This document shows, one piece after another, positions 1 to 7,456 of a stretch of DNA of 22,468 bases. Source of the DNA: Lachnospiraceae bacterium (GTDB taxonomy: Bacteria; Bacillota; Clostridia; Lachnospirales; Lachnospiraceae); assembly GCA_016297945.1 (NCBI GenBank), contig JAEDFR010000031.1:1-22468 (forward strand), read 5' to 3'. A program made the translations under genes and the position numbers. The notes beneath the pieces were generated by a model. The model saw nothing but the letters and a program-made list of their open reading frames with translations. It was not told the DNA's origin and ran no database searches. Position 1 is the stretch's first letter, and every line of letters begins with the position of its first letter.

Positions 1-174
1 CCAACAGACCCAAATAAAGAGTACACTGTCTCGTTGAATCTTGATGATGACGACCAACTACTGATTCAGAAAATGAATGAAGATGACGATGCAGAAGAAA
101 CCGCTGAATTGTTAAAAGACTTGTTTCCGGATTTCTCTTATGTGAAGAGGAAAAGGAAACCGAAGAAGGAATAA
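1..174 (+). CDS. C-terminal fragment of an unidentified protein (5' end outside window)
   Basis: An open frame runs from base 1 to a TAA at 172-174 and gives the last 57 residues of a protein. The visible part is first very acidic (a run of Asp/Glu around DDDDQ and EDDDAEE) and then ends in a strongly basic tail, FSYVKRKRKPKKE. I do not recognise a family. It lies immediately before a chain of immunity-like genes, and its tail is repeated as a remnant at 1286-1345. It is therefore inferred to be part of a toxin/immunity cassette, either a toxin tip or another immunity protein. The AAGGA near the stop may contribute to ribosome loading on the next gene. Confidence 0.6.
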   Translation, partial: PTDPNKEYTVSLNLDDDDQLLIQKMNEDDDAEETAELLKDLFPDFSYVKRKRKPKKE

Positions 175-189
175 ATGGAGTGTTGCATT

Positions 190-645
190 ATGAACCTGTT
201 TTGTTTAAATGGATATAATGGAGAAAAAATTAGTCTAGATCTTAATGAAGTTATTGGTTTTCCCAATAACACAAGCATCGAAGGTGGCTATGACATCATA
301 TGCACATTAGTTATTGACTCTGGATGCTATCGCATTGAACATGACCGATTATACTCTGCAACTGGTGCCCTTTACCGTTTTTCTAAGGAATTAAACAGCT
401 GTTACACGGAACTTTATGGCACTGCAGAATACCATTTATTATTAGAAGACGACCTGAACTTTAAAGTTGAAATGACAAGTGGTGGTCATGCTATTGTATC
501 CGGTACCTTCCAAGAACGTCCTGACAAACACAACATCCTGCAGTTCGAGTTTGATACTGATCAATCTTGCTTATTAAGTGTAATTCAAGATATTGAAAAT
601 TTAAAAATGAAATATGGAGATATGGAAGGATTACGCAACAAATAG
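190..645 (+). CDS. WapI-like immunity protein
   Basis: A soluble protein of 151 residues without signal peptide or membrane segment. The layout is a short beta N-terminus, a GGYD motif, a Y-x-x-TGALYRF segment, a CYTELYGTAEY segment, and a late DTDQS motif followed by a helix. This resembles the small immunity proteins paired with WapA-type tRNase toxins (WapI family), which block a toxin delivered by a neighbouring cell. The family call is from remembered pattern, not a search. I chose ATG 190 because GGAG lies 9 bases upstream; an in-frame ATG at 175 directly after the previous stop would add five residues but has a poorly spaced site. The next gene follows after 15 bases, so the two are probably co-transcribed. 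Confidence 0.6.
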   Translation: MNLFCLNGYNGEKISLDLNEVIGFPNNTSIEGGYDIICTLVIDSGCYRIEHDRLYSATGALYRFSKELNSCYTELYGTAEYHLLLEDDLNFKVEMTSGGHAIVSGTFQERPDKHNILQFEFDTDQSCLLSVIQDIENLKMKYGDMEGLRNK

Positions 646-660
646 AAAGGCGGAAATTAT

Positions 661-1263
661 ATGCTCAATATAGATGCAAAAGGAATATTAACAAATACCG
701 GTAGAACAACTCCTATTTTTCCAGGCATTCGTCCTACCACAATAATTAAAGAAGACTATTGGGCTAGTTGCGTTCTTAATTTTGACAATCCCATCTCTTT
801 GGATGAATCTATCCCTGCATCCATCACTTTTATTTCTCCAAAATATTATGCAAATTCATTATGGCTTGATAAGTGTTTGGATATTTATGAGGGTTCAAAA
901 GTAATGGGTACTTTCAAAGTCATCGAAATAGTAAATCCTGTCCTTGATGCAAATGGCGAAAAATGGATATTCATTGACGGACGCGACATCCATACGCTTA
1001 ATGACTTTTTTGACCAAATTGAACAGAAATTAACATATAAAACAGATTTCAAGATAGGTCGAAATCTAAATGCTTTTAATGACTTGCTTTGGGGTGGTTT
1101 TGGCATTCACGAATATGAGGAACCTCTTCATATTGTTTGGATTTATGCCAAAAAGAGTAAACAGGCATTAGGCGATAAATATTTCAATAAAATAATATCG
1201 ATTATAGAGAACCACGAAAGTAAAAACAAATATTTGGAACTATACAATGAGCATGCGTTTTAA
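661..1263 (+). CDS. Barstar-family immunity protein fused to an EF-Tu-like beta domain
   Basis: A protein of 200 residues with two parts. Residues about 12-92 (PIFPGIRP, then WASCVLNF, then ITFISP, then a DIYEGSKVMG turn) resemble the beta-barrel of EF-Tu C-terminal domains found in bacterial immunity proteins. Residues about 100-185 look like barstar: the strand WIFIDGRDI, the helix around LNDFFDQI, then IGRNLNAFNDLLWGG, which matches the loop and helix that barstar inserts into the active site of barnase-type RNases. The likely role is cytoplasmic neutralisation of a secreted RNase toxin. The ribosome site is AAAGGCGGA before ATG 661. No RNase gene is visible in the window. The barstar part is well supported by motif; the EF-Tu-like label is less certain. 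Confidence 0.7.
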   Translation: MLNIDAKGILTNTGRTTPIFPGIRPTTIIKEDYWASCVLNFDNPISLDESIPASITFISPKYYANSLWLDKCLDIYEGSKVMGTFKVIEIVNPVLDANGEKWIFIDGRDIHTLNDFFDQIEQKLTYKTDFKIGRNLNAFNDLLWGGFGIHEYEEPLHIVWIYAKKSKQALGDKYFNKIISIIENHESKNKYLELYNEHAF

Positions 1264-1285
1264 ATTACATACAGAAACTTAATAT

Positions 1286-1345
1286 ATATTAATAGACTTG
1301 TTTTCCTCTTTCTCTTATGTGAAGAGGAATCCGAAGAAGGAGTAA
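1286..1345 (+). pseudogene. Remnant tail duplicated from the gene at 1-174
   Basis: Read in frame, this segment gives DLFSSFSYVKRNPKKE followed by TAA, against DLFPDFSYVKRKRKPKKE at the end of the partial gene at 1-174. A 21-base block is identical between 132-152 and 1309-1329, and an 11-base block between 160-170 and 1331-1341; a 6-base deletion separates them. Similarity fades upstream of about 1286 and no start codon is present, so this is the residue of a duplicated or recombined gene end rather than a functional gene. Its last codons supply the AAGGAG used by the next gene. Confidence 0.7.
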
Positions 1346-1351
1346 TCCTAT

Positions 1352-1867
1352 ATGAAAAAATCAAAAATCCGGATAATTATTGGCATCGCAGGCATCCTTC
1401 TACTCCTATTGACTTTTGCCAGTCCCTTACTTATTATGTACTACGCAGAGGAACAATACTTTATTGACCAATACAAGAAGAACAAAGCAGCATTTGAAGA
1501 TGTAAAAGACGAATTATTGCTTATTTTGGAAAAAACGAATGTAACAGAGTTAAATTTGGTAGTTTCTTATGATAGAGAAAAAGGACACATTCTCCAATAT
1601 TACAACAGAACAACATATTCCATTGATAATGATAATTTCATTGATGCAAATGGAGAAAGCTATGATATCGTAAATGAATCCTTTGGTGATTTTTCATTTA
1701 GCAAGATATATGTTACTCACAATTATATCTGTCTTTCTGAGGAAGGCAATAACTACCAATACATTTATTCAGTAGATTATAAACCGGATGCTGCACACTA
1801 TGCACCGCGAGATGATGACAAAATACACAAACTTGGTAATGATTGGTACTTAATTACACCTAATTAA
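1352..1867 (+). CDS. Membrane-anchored protein of unknown function, possible immunity protein
   Basis: A protein of 171 residues. The N-terminus is basic (KKSKIR) and is followed by one long hydrophobic segment, about residues 8-30, after which the chain is polar and probably outside the cell. There is no lipobox. Residues about 35-60 look helical, and the rest is rich in Tyr, Asn and Asp, suggesting beta structure. I do not recognise a family. It has a good ribosome site (AAGGAG, 9 bases before ATG 1352) located inside the remnant gene tail. It is the last gene of the immunity-like cluster and ends before a terminator. Its position suggests protection against a toxin acting at the membrane, but that is inference only. 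Confidence 0.6.
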   Translation: MKKSKIRIIIGIAGILLLLLTFASPLLIMYYAEEQYFIDQYKKNKAAFEDVKDELLLILEKTNVTELNLVVSYDREKGHILQYYNRTTYSIDNDNFIDANGESYDIVNESFGDFSFSKIYVTHNYICLSEEGNNYQYIYSVDYKPDAAHYAPRDDDKIHKLGNDWYLITPN

Positions 1868-1926
1868 ATTATCCGGCCTCATATTTTCAAAAAATTATTG
1901 TCATTTGATTGTCACACAACCAAAAA

Positions 1927-1966
1927 TGAGCCAAGAAACACCGTAAATTCGGCATTTCTTGGCTCA
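1927..1966 (-). terminator. Intrinsic terminator, probably bidirectional
   Basis: A perfect 12-bp stem pairs TGAGCCAAGAAA (1927-1938) with TTTCTTGGCTCA (1955-1966), and the loop holds a small nested stem (CCG/CGG). On the - strand the stem is followed by CATTTTTGG, which fits termination of the guaA paralogue transcript. It could also stop the + strand immunity genes, which converge on it. Confidence 0.75.
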
Positions 1967-1976
1967 ACTTATGTTA

Positions 1977-2107
1977 CTACAAGCCGAGCGCGAACTCGCG
2001 ACAAGGTCGCTCGTACGCGGGCTGGCGCCCAATAAATAGGCAAAAAAATACGAGGAAGAATGCAAGCACTCTTCCTCGATTATTTCGCCTATTTGCTCGG
2101 CTTGTAG
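1977..2107. repeat. GC-rich multi-armed inverted-repeat element (structured RNA or palindromic mobile repeat)
   Basis: The outer arms CTACAAGCCGAGC (1977-1989) and GCTCGGCTTGTAG (2095-2107) are a perfect 13-bp inverted repeat. Inside, AAATAGGC (2034-2041) pairs with GCCTATTT (2087-2094). Within that, CGAGGAAGA (2051-2059) pairs with TCTTCCTCG (2070-2078). A second, GC-rich arm at 1990-2033 holds several small self-complementary stretches such as GCGACAAGGTCGC. The element sits between the stop of the guaA paralogue and its terminator and would be transcribed as its 3' UTR. Its GC content is well above the surrounding DNA. An 80-residue open frame across it looks like an accident of sequence rather than a gene. 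Confidence 0.6.
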
Positions 2108-2117
2108 CCAGTCGCGA

Positions 2118-3101
2118 TTATTCCCACTCAATCGTTCCCGTCGGTTTCGGTGTGAAATCATACAACACTCTGTTGACACCCGGAACTTCATGTGTAATTC
2201 GGTCAACCAGATGCTGCATCAATTCAAACGGAATGTTTTCAACCGTTGCCGTCATGGCATCCTTGGTATTGACCGCGCGGATGATGACAGACCACTCAAA
2301 AGCACGTTTTCCGTCTTTTACTCCGGTTGATTTAAAATCCGGGACAACAGTGAAATACTGCCATACTTTTCCTTCCAGACCGTTCTTTGCAAATTCTTCA
2401 CGTAAAATTGCATCCGATTCACGCACAGCTTCCAAACGATCTCTTGTGATAGCACCGGGGCAACGAACACCAAGTCCGGGACCGGGGAAGGGCTGACGAT
2501 AAACCATCCCGTGAGGCAGGCCCAGTCTTTCACCGACCAGACGCACTTCGTCTTTAAATAAAATCTTGATGGGTTCCACCAATTTAAACTCCATATCTTC
2601 GGGAAGACCACCGGCATTGTGATGTGCCTTGATGCCATCTTCGCTTTCCAGGATATCGGGCCAGATTGTACCCTGAGCTAAGAACTCAATGCCATCCAGT
2701 TTTCTTGCTTCTTCCGCAAATACTTCGATAAATTCTCCACCAATGATTTTTCTCTTTTCTTCCGGCTCTGTAACACCGGCAAGCTTGTCCAAAAATCGGT
2801 CTGTCGCATCCACATAAACAAGGTTTGCTTTCATCTGATTACGGAAAACTTCAATAACCTGTTCAGGTTCGCCTTTCCGTAAGAGACCATGGTTAACATG
2901 AACACTGACAAGCTGATTCCCAACAGCTTTAATCAGCATTGCTGCAACTACCGATGAATCAACACCACCGGAAAGCGCAAGCAAAACCTTTTTATCTCCG
3001 ATCTGCTCTCTTAATGCCGCAATCTGCTCTTCAATAAAAGCATCAGCAAGTTCCGGTGTCGTAATGCGCACCATGTCTTCAGGTCGTCTTTCTGGTACCA
3101 T
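2118..3101 (-). CDS. GMP synthase paralogue lacking the glutaminase domain
   Basis: A protein of 327 residues made only of the ATP-pyrophosphatase and dimerisation parts of GMP synthase, which aminate XMP to GMP. The PP-loop SGGVDSS is at residues 44-50, followed by RKIIGGEF, AQGTIWPD, HHNAGGLP, the RQPFPGPGLGVR block and the C-terminal KPTGTIEWE. No residues for glutamine hydrolysis exist, because the class I amidotransferase domain (about 200 residues) is absent. The start is ATG 3101, with GGAGG 8 bases upstream. All visible catalytic motifs are intact, so this is not a decayed copy. It should use free ammonia or an unlinked glutaminase subunit, as in the two-subunit archaeal GuaAa/GuaAb enzymes, or it may act on another substrate. 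A complete guaA lies 2.6 kb upstream on the same strand. Confidence 0.9.
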   Translation of the reverse strand: MVPERRPEDMVRITTPELADAFIEEQIAALREQIGDKKVLLALSGGVDSSVVAAMLIKAVGNQLVSVHVNHGLLRKGEPEQVIEVFRNQMKANLVYVDATDRFLDKLAGVTEPEEKRKIIGGEFIEVFAEEARKLDGIEFLAQGTIWPDILESEDGIKAHHNAGGLPEDMEFKLVEPIKILFKDEVRLVGERLGLPHGMVYRQPFPGPGLGVRCPGAITRDRLEAVRESDAILREEFAKNGLEGKVWQYFTVVPDFKSTGVKDGKRAFEWSVIIRAVNTKDAMTATVENIPFELMQHLVDRITHEVPGVNRVLYDFTPKPTGTIEWE

Positions 3102-3191
3102 AATTATATCCTCCGTTAGTTTAATATATACATAAAGATTATTGCATAAAATTCTTGTAATTGAAACAAGATTAAGCATAAAGTTTTAAAA

Positions 3192-3234
3192 TTAATCCCC
3201 CTTTTCGGATTTAGGTCGCGAAAAGGGGGATTAA
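3192..3234 (-). terminator. Intrinsic terminator after the hybrid kinase gene
   Basis: A perfect 16-bp stem pairs TTAATCCCCCTTTTCG (3192-3207) with its complement at 3219-3234, with an 11-base loop. On the - strand it is followed by an AT-rich tail (TTTTAAAAC). It lies 38 bases beyond the kinase stop and separates that transcript from the guaA paralogue. Confidence 0.8.
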
Positions 3235-3272
3235 ATTACGTTTCACTAAATTATTTTATTTATTTTTTACAT

Positions 3273-5615
3273 TCAGGAACCTGTAACCGAAAGATACTCT
3301 TTTATCTCCTCAAACACCTGACGCAGTATCACAATAAATTCTGCATGATGTTCCTGCACATAGGCAACGTCATTATCTGTCTTTATGGCAAGCTCTAACT
3401 GTTTTGCCATATCTGATGCGCCCATGGCACCGATACCGGCAAGATTTGTCTTGACTGCATGAACCTTAATACGATAATTTTCATAATCAGAGGCTTCAAA
3501 ATATTGTTCCAACTCCACATCAGCTTCTGATTCAATCATCATATTTAAAATTTCACGATAAAACTCCTCGTCGTCCATATAGCGCTTTCTGCCCAGCTCC
3601 CAATCCACATGATTGGTTTTGATTTTATCACTCTCAATGGATTTGCAGGTATCCGCAGAATGATTATTTACAGAAACTCCTCTATCAATCAACTCCTGCG
3701 GAAGATATTTCAGAAGCATCTTTTCCAGCTTTGATATGTCAAGAGGTTTGGAAAGATAATCCTGAAAGCCTTCTTTTATGAACATTTCCTTTGCACCCGA
3801 AACCGCATTCGCAGTCAGAATAATCATGATAGCATCTTTACTGAGATTGTTCTGCAATGTGGCGGATTGCTTTAAGGTTTCCACACCATCCATCTCCGGC
3901 ATCTGGTGATCCATAAAAATGATGTGATATGCTTTTTTCTGCATCATTTCCAGACATTTTCTTCCACTCGTTGCGGTATCAATCTGCATACCACGATTTT
4001 TCAATAGGCCCAGAAAAACCTTCAAATTTATCTCATTATCATCAACTACAAGAATTTTGGCATCCGGAGCACAAAATTCCTCACCGGAAGTATCCAAAAT
4101 ACCCTTTTCATTCTGATAGTACTTTTGTAGATCTTCCCCTATAATCTGATCGTCTCTCTTCTTCTGCTCCAAATAAAAATAAAATTCAGAGCCAACTCCG
4201 TAGATGCTTTTTACCTCCAGCTCACTACCCATGAGTTTCAAAAGGCGCATGGTAATCGAAAGCCCCAGACCCGTTCCCTCAATATTCCGGTTTCTGCTTT
4301 CCTCCACACGTTGAAAAGAATCAAAAAGACGCCCAATATCCTCTTCCTTGATTCCAATACCGGTATCCTTAACGGAGACATATAGTTGTACCATTTCATG
4401 AGACAAACTCTTTGCGGAAACAGTCAAAGTAACTTTACCCTGCTTTGTGTATTTTACGGCATTGGTTAATATATTGGTGATAATCTGCCGAATTCTTACC
4501 TCATCCCCATAAAGATGCGCGGGCGTATCCGGATGAATGTCCAACTGAAGCTCGAGATTCTTTTCTTTGGCCTTGGAACGAATCATATCGACGGTTTCAC
4601 CAAGCACAATTCCCAAATCATAGTCCACGGGAAGAATATCCATTTTACCATTTTCAATTTTGGAAAAATCCAGAATGTCATTGATTAAAGAAAGCAATAT
4701 TCCCCCAGCTCTCTTAATGTCAGTGGCATACTCTACAATTTTGGGGTCATTACATTCCCTTATGATCATCTCATCCATGCCTAACACTGCATTAATGGGA
4801 GTTCGGATTTCATGACTCATATTCGCAAGGAAATCTGATTTTGCACAGTTCGCCTGTTGCGCAATTTCTCTGGCTTTTTCCGCCTCCTCCTTAGCCTCTT
4901 CTGCCATCTTCTTCGTTCTGCTAAGCTCTTCAATCGTTATCGCAAGTTTCTGATAATCGGGTGTCTCCATAGTAAAGAGCATCATCATAAGACCCAAAAC
5001 ACTCATAAACAGTGCCAGCAATGTTTCCGGGAAGAAAATCATCTGAAGTATCATGCCACTAAGCTGTAAAAGCACAAAGATAAAGATGGCCGCTTTCTGC
5101 CACGCGCTAAATCTCCGAAAATGAGAGAGTAAAATAACTGCAGAACAGATGACAAAATAGGCGGGTGCAATATAAACCGCAAGAAAAGTGCTTCCTTTTA
5201 CATACTCTCCTTCCTGGTTGAAAGAAAAGAAATATCCGGAAAACATGTTAAAGATTAAAATCAAAAAATAGAACACAAGCAGGCACTGATTAAATCGAAT
5301 AAACGAACTTTTCTTTTCATCTCGGTAGATGAAAAGAAGATCATAATACATCAACTGATAGCCCAACATGGCAACGGATACGAAATACAGCGTATTCAGC
5401 ACGGTATTAAGCTGTGCCGGCACCAAATGGTAATAGCTGATTGTAATTGCAGTTATCACATCCATACTGGTTGCAATCAGTCCGTTCCTTGCCAGCTTTC
5501 GAAATTCTTTGTTTAAAACAGAGTTGGTGTTATACTGCATTTTGATAAAAAAAAGCAGTATAATTAAAAAAATTGTCGCAGCGACCTCATAGGATATATT
5601 ATATTTCAGTACCAT
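3273..5615 (-). CDS. Membrane hybrid histidine kinase with receiver and Hpt domains
   Basis: A protein of 780 residues. Residues 1 to about 217 hold roughly seven hydrophobic segments, a 7TM-type sensor. A charged coiled-coil linker (about 228-258) leads to the HisKA box MSHEIRTPIN (phosphorylated His near 268). The ATPase follows, with an N box around NILTNAVKYT and G boxes DTGIGI and GTGLGLSI. A receiver domain starts near 520 (ILVVDDNEIN, phospho-acceptor Asp near 568 in FMDHQMP, and a later LSKPLD Lys). A C-terminal Hpt domain has its His in VHAVKTN, near 719. This is the tripartite BarA/TorS type of phosphorelay. No separate output regulator is adjacent. It starts 54 bases after guaA with no visible terminator between, so it is probably co-transcribed with guaA. 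The ligand is unknown. Confidence 0.9.
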   Translation of the reverse strand: MVLKYNISYEVAATIFLIILLFFIKMQYNTNSVLNKEFRKLARNGLIATSMDVITAITISYYHLVPAQLNTVLNTLYFVSVAMLGYQLMYYDLLFIYRDEKKSSFIRFNQCLLVFYFLILIFNMFSGYFFSFNQEGEYVKGSTFLAVYIAPAYFVICSAVILLSHFRRFSAWQKAAIFIFVLLQLSGMILQMIFFPETLLALFMSVLGLMMMLFTMETPDYQKLAITIEELSRTKKMAEEAKEEAEKAREIAQQANCAKSDFLANMSHEIRTPINAVLGMDEMIIRECNDPKIVEYATDIKRAGGILLSLINDILDFSKIENGKMDILPVDYDLGIVLGETVDMIRSKAKEKNLELQLDIHPDTPAHLYGDEVRIRQIITNILTNAVKYTKQGKVTLTVSAKSLSHEMVQLYVSVKDTGIGIKEEDIGRLFDSFQRVEESRNRNIEGTGLGLSITMRLLKLMGSELEVKSIYGVGSEFYFYLEQKKRDDQIIGEDLQKYYQNEKGILDTSGEEFCAPDAKILVVDDNEINLKVFLGLLKNRGMQIDTATSGRKCLEMMQKKAYHIIFMDHQMPEMDGVETLKQSATLQNNLSKDAIMIILTANAVSGAKEMFIKEGFQDYLSKPLDISKLEKMLLKYLPQELIDRGVSVNNHSADTCKSIESDKIKTNHVDWELGRKRYMDDEEFYREILNMMIESEADVELEQYFEASDYENYRIKVHAVKTNLAGIGAMGASDMAKQLELAIKTDNDVAYVQEHHAEFIVILRQVFEEIKEYLSVTGS

Positions 5616-5669
5616 AAGCAGACCTCTTTCTCCTTGTTTCCGTTTCAGTTGCAGCCAATACAGGTCTTC

Positions 5670-7244
5670 CTACTCCAATTCTATCGTTCCCGGAGGCTTC
5701 GACGTAATATCGACCAGTACTCTATTTACTCCTCTGACTTCATTAATAATTCTGCTCATAACCGTCTGCAACACATAAAACGGGATATCCGCAGCTTCAG
5801 CCGTCATAAAGTCAATCGTCTTAACTGCACGAATGGCAACGGCATAATCATAGGTACGCTCATCACCCATAACACCAACCGATCTCATGTTGGTAAGTGC
5901 CGCAAAATACTGATTCGGTGTCCAGGAAGGCTCAACGCCATGTTCCTTTTTATATGCTAAAATAGCACCGTCAACTTCTTCACGGTAGATGTGATCTGCA
6001 TCCTGCACAATACGCACTTTTTCTGCCGTCACTTCACCGACAATGCGGACACCAAGTCCGGGACCCGGGAAGGGCTGGCGAAATACCAGTTTTTCCGGAA
6101 TTCCAAGTTCCAATCCGGCTTTTCTGACTTCATCTTTAAACAAAAGGCGTAAAGGTTCGATGATTTCTTTAAAATCAACATAATCAGGAAGTCCGCCAAC
6201 ATTGTGGTGCGATTTGATGACAGCAGATTCTCCACCCAGACCGGATTCTACAACATCAGGGTAAATGGTTCCCTGCGCAAGAAAATCCACTGTGCCGATT
6301 TTTTTCGCTTCTTCTTCAAAAACACGGATAAATTCTTCACCGATTATCTTACGTTTCTTCTCCGGTTCTTCCACACCGGCAAGTTTATCGTAATATCTCT
6401 GCTGTGCATTGACACGGATAAAGTTTAAATCAAACTGTCCATCCTCACCAAAGATCTGTTCCACTTCATCGCCTTCATTTTTTCGTAAAAGACCATGATC
6501 CACAAACACACAAGTAAGCTGCTTGCCAATGGCTTTTGCCAAAAGTCCTGCTGCCACGGATGAATCTACTCCGCCGGACAATGCCAAAAGAACCTTGCCG
6601 TCTCCTACTTTTTCACGAATTTCCTGAATGGTATTTTCCACAAAAGAATCCATTCTCCAATCGCCCAAACAGCCGCAAATATTGCGCACGAAATTGTAAA
6701 GCATCTTAGTTCCTTCGGGTGTATGCAGTACTTCCGGATGGAACTGAATACCATAAAGACCTTTTTTTACATTTTCACAGGCAGCTACCGGACAATTATC
6801 CGAATGTGCAACGGATTGAAAACCATCCGCCATTTTTGCTATATAATCAAAATGGCTCATCCAGCAAAGTGTCTTTTGCGGAACATCCGTAAATAATGCA
6901 GAATTCGTATCTACGAAAATCTCTGTCTTTCCGTATTCCCTGTTATCTGCTCTTTTTACCTCTCCGCCTAAAACCTGCTGCATGAGCTGAGCTCCGTAAC
7001 AAAGTCCTAAAACCGGAATTCCCAGTTCAAACAATTCTTTTCTATATGTCGGTGCACCCTCTTCATAACAACTGTTCGGTCCACCGGTTAAGATGATCCC
7101 TTTCGGGTTCATTTCTTTAATCTTTTCAAGTTCCGTTTTGTAAGAATAAATCTCACAATAAACATTACATTCACGTACCCTTCTGGCTACGAGCTGGTTG
7201 TACTGTCCGCCAAAGTCTAATACTATGACTGTTTCCTGACTCAT
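5670..7244 (-). CDS. guaA: GMP synthase (glutamine-hydrolysing), full length
   Basis: A protein of 524 residues, the usual length for bacterial GuaA. It converts XMP, ATP and glutamine to GMP in the cytoplasm, the last step of guanine nucleotide synthesis. The amidotransferase domain (1 to about 190) shows the nucleophile Cys82 in GLCYGAQ and the partners His169 and Glu171 in QFHPEV. The ATP-pyrophosphatase PP-loop SGGVDSS is at 223-229. The dimerisation region carries RQPFPGPGLGVR and ends in KPPGTIELE. The start is ATG 7244 with AAGGAGG 7 bases upstream; an in-frame start ten codons earlier has no such site. A near-consensus sigma-A promoter lies 49 bases upstream. The leader is too short for a purine riboswitch. 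Confidence 0.97.
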   Translation of the reverse strand: MSQETVIVLDFGGQYNQLVARRVRECNVYCEIYSYKTELEKIKEMNPKGIILTGGPNSCYEEGAPTYRKELFELGIPVLGLCYGAQLMQQVLGGEVKRADNREYGKTEIFVDTNSALFTDVPQKTLCWMSHFDYIAKMADGFQSVAHSDNCPVAACENVKKGLYGIQFHPEVLHTPEGTKMLYNFVRNICGCLGDWRMDSFVENTIQEIREKVGDGKVLLALSGGVDSSVAAGLLAKAIGKQLTCVFVDHGLLRKNEGDEVEQIFGEDGQFDLNFIRVNAQQRYYDKLAGVEEPEKKRKIIGEEFIRVFEEEAKKIGTVDFLAQGTIYPDVVESGLGGESAVIKSHHNVGGLPDYVDFKEIIEPLRLLFKDEVRKAGLELGIPEKLVFRQPFPGPGLGVRIVGEVTAEKVRIVQDADHIYREEVDGAILAYKKEHGVEPSWTPNQYFAALTNMRSVGVMGDERTYDYAVAIRAVKTIDFMTAEAADIPFYVLQTVMSRIINEVRGVNRVLVDITSKPPGTIELE

Positions 7245-7292
7245 GCTGCTCCTCCTTATAGATGATGTTTGCACAACGTTTCTGCGTACTTT

Positions 7293-7321
7293 ATTATAAA
7301 TTCATGCGCATGCTAAGTCAA
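7293..7321 (-). promoter_or_regulatory. Sigma-A promoter of guaA
   Basis: On the - strand, TTGACT (7316-7321) is followed after exactly 17 bases by a perfect TATAAT (7293-7298). The predicted transcript start is near 7286, giving a leader of roughly 42 bases with the ribosome site at its end. Confidence 0.85.
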
Positions 7322-7329
7322 AACAAATT

Positions 7330-7373
7330 TCCTAATATAACAAAGCAAATATCCTAATATAATGAAGCAATCC
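7330..7373. repeat. Two 22-bp direct repeats between the divergent guaA and trkA genes
   Basis: TCCTAATATAACAAAGCAAA (from 7330) is followed directly by TCCTAATATAATGAAGCAAT (from 7352), a tandem pair with 22-bp period and only a few differences. The pair lies just upstream of the guaA -35 box. It could be a tandem regulator site on one DNA face (two helical turns apart) or simple slippage in AT-rich DNA. Confidence 0.5.
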
Positions 7374-7456
7374 AAAATAGTACAACAAATAGAATCAATG
7401 AAAACAAATCAATACAGCAGTCAAAATGGCAACCAAAACCGAGCGATGAAATAAAG

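Noticed and set aside
1964..2206. 80-residue open frame on the - strand across the palindromic element
   Set aside because: It begins inside the guaA paralogue in another frame and is explained by the inverted repeats; no ribosome site or recognisable protein pattern.
2118..3101. The guaA paralogue as a truncated pseudogene of guaA
   Set aside because: It has its own GGAGG and start, all synthetase motifs are intact, and the sequence is clearly diverged from the local guaA.
5634..5960. 108-residue + strand open frame over the end of guaA
   Set aside because: It is antisense to a clear guaA coding region and has low-complexity shadow composition.
7245..7330. Purine riboswitch ahead of guaA
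   Set aside because: The promoter leaves a leader of only about 42 bases and none of the conserved purine-aptamer loops can be seen.
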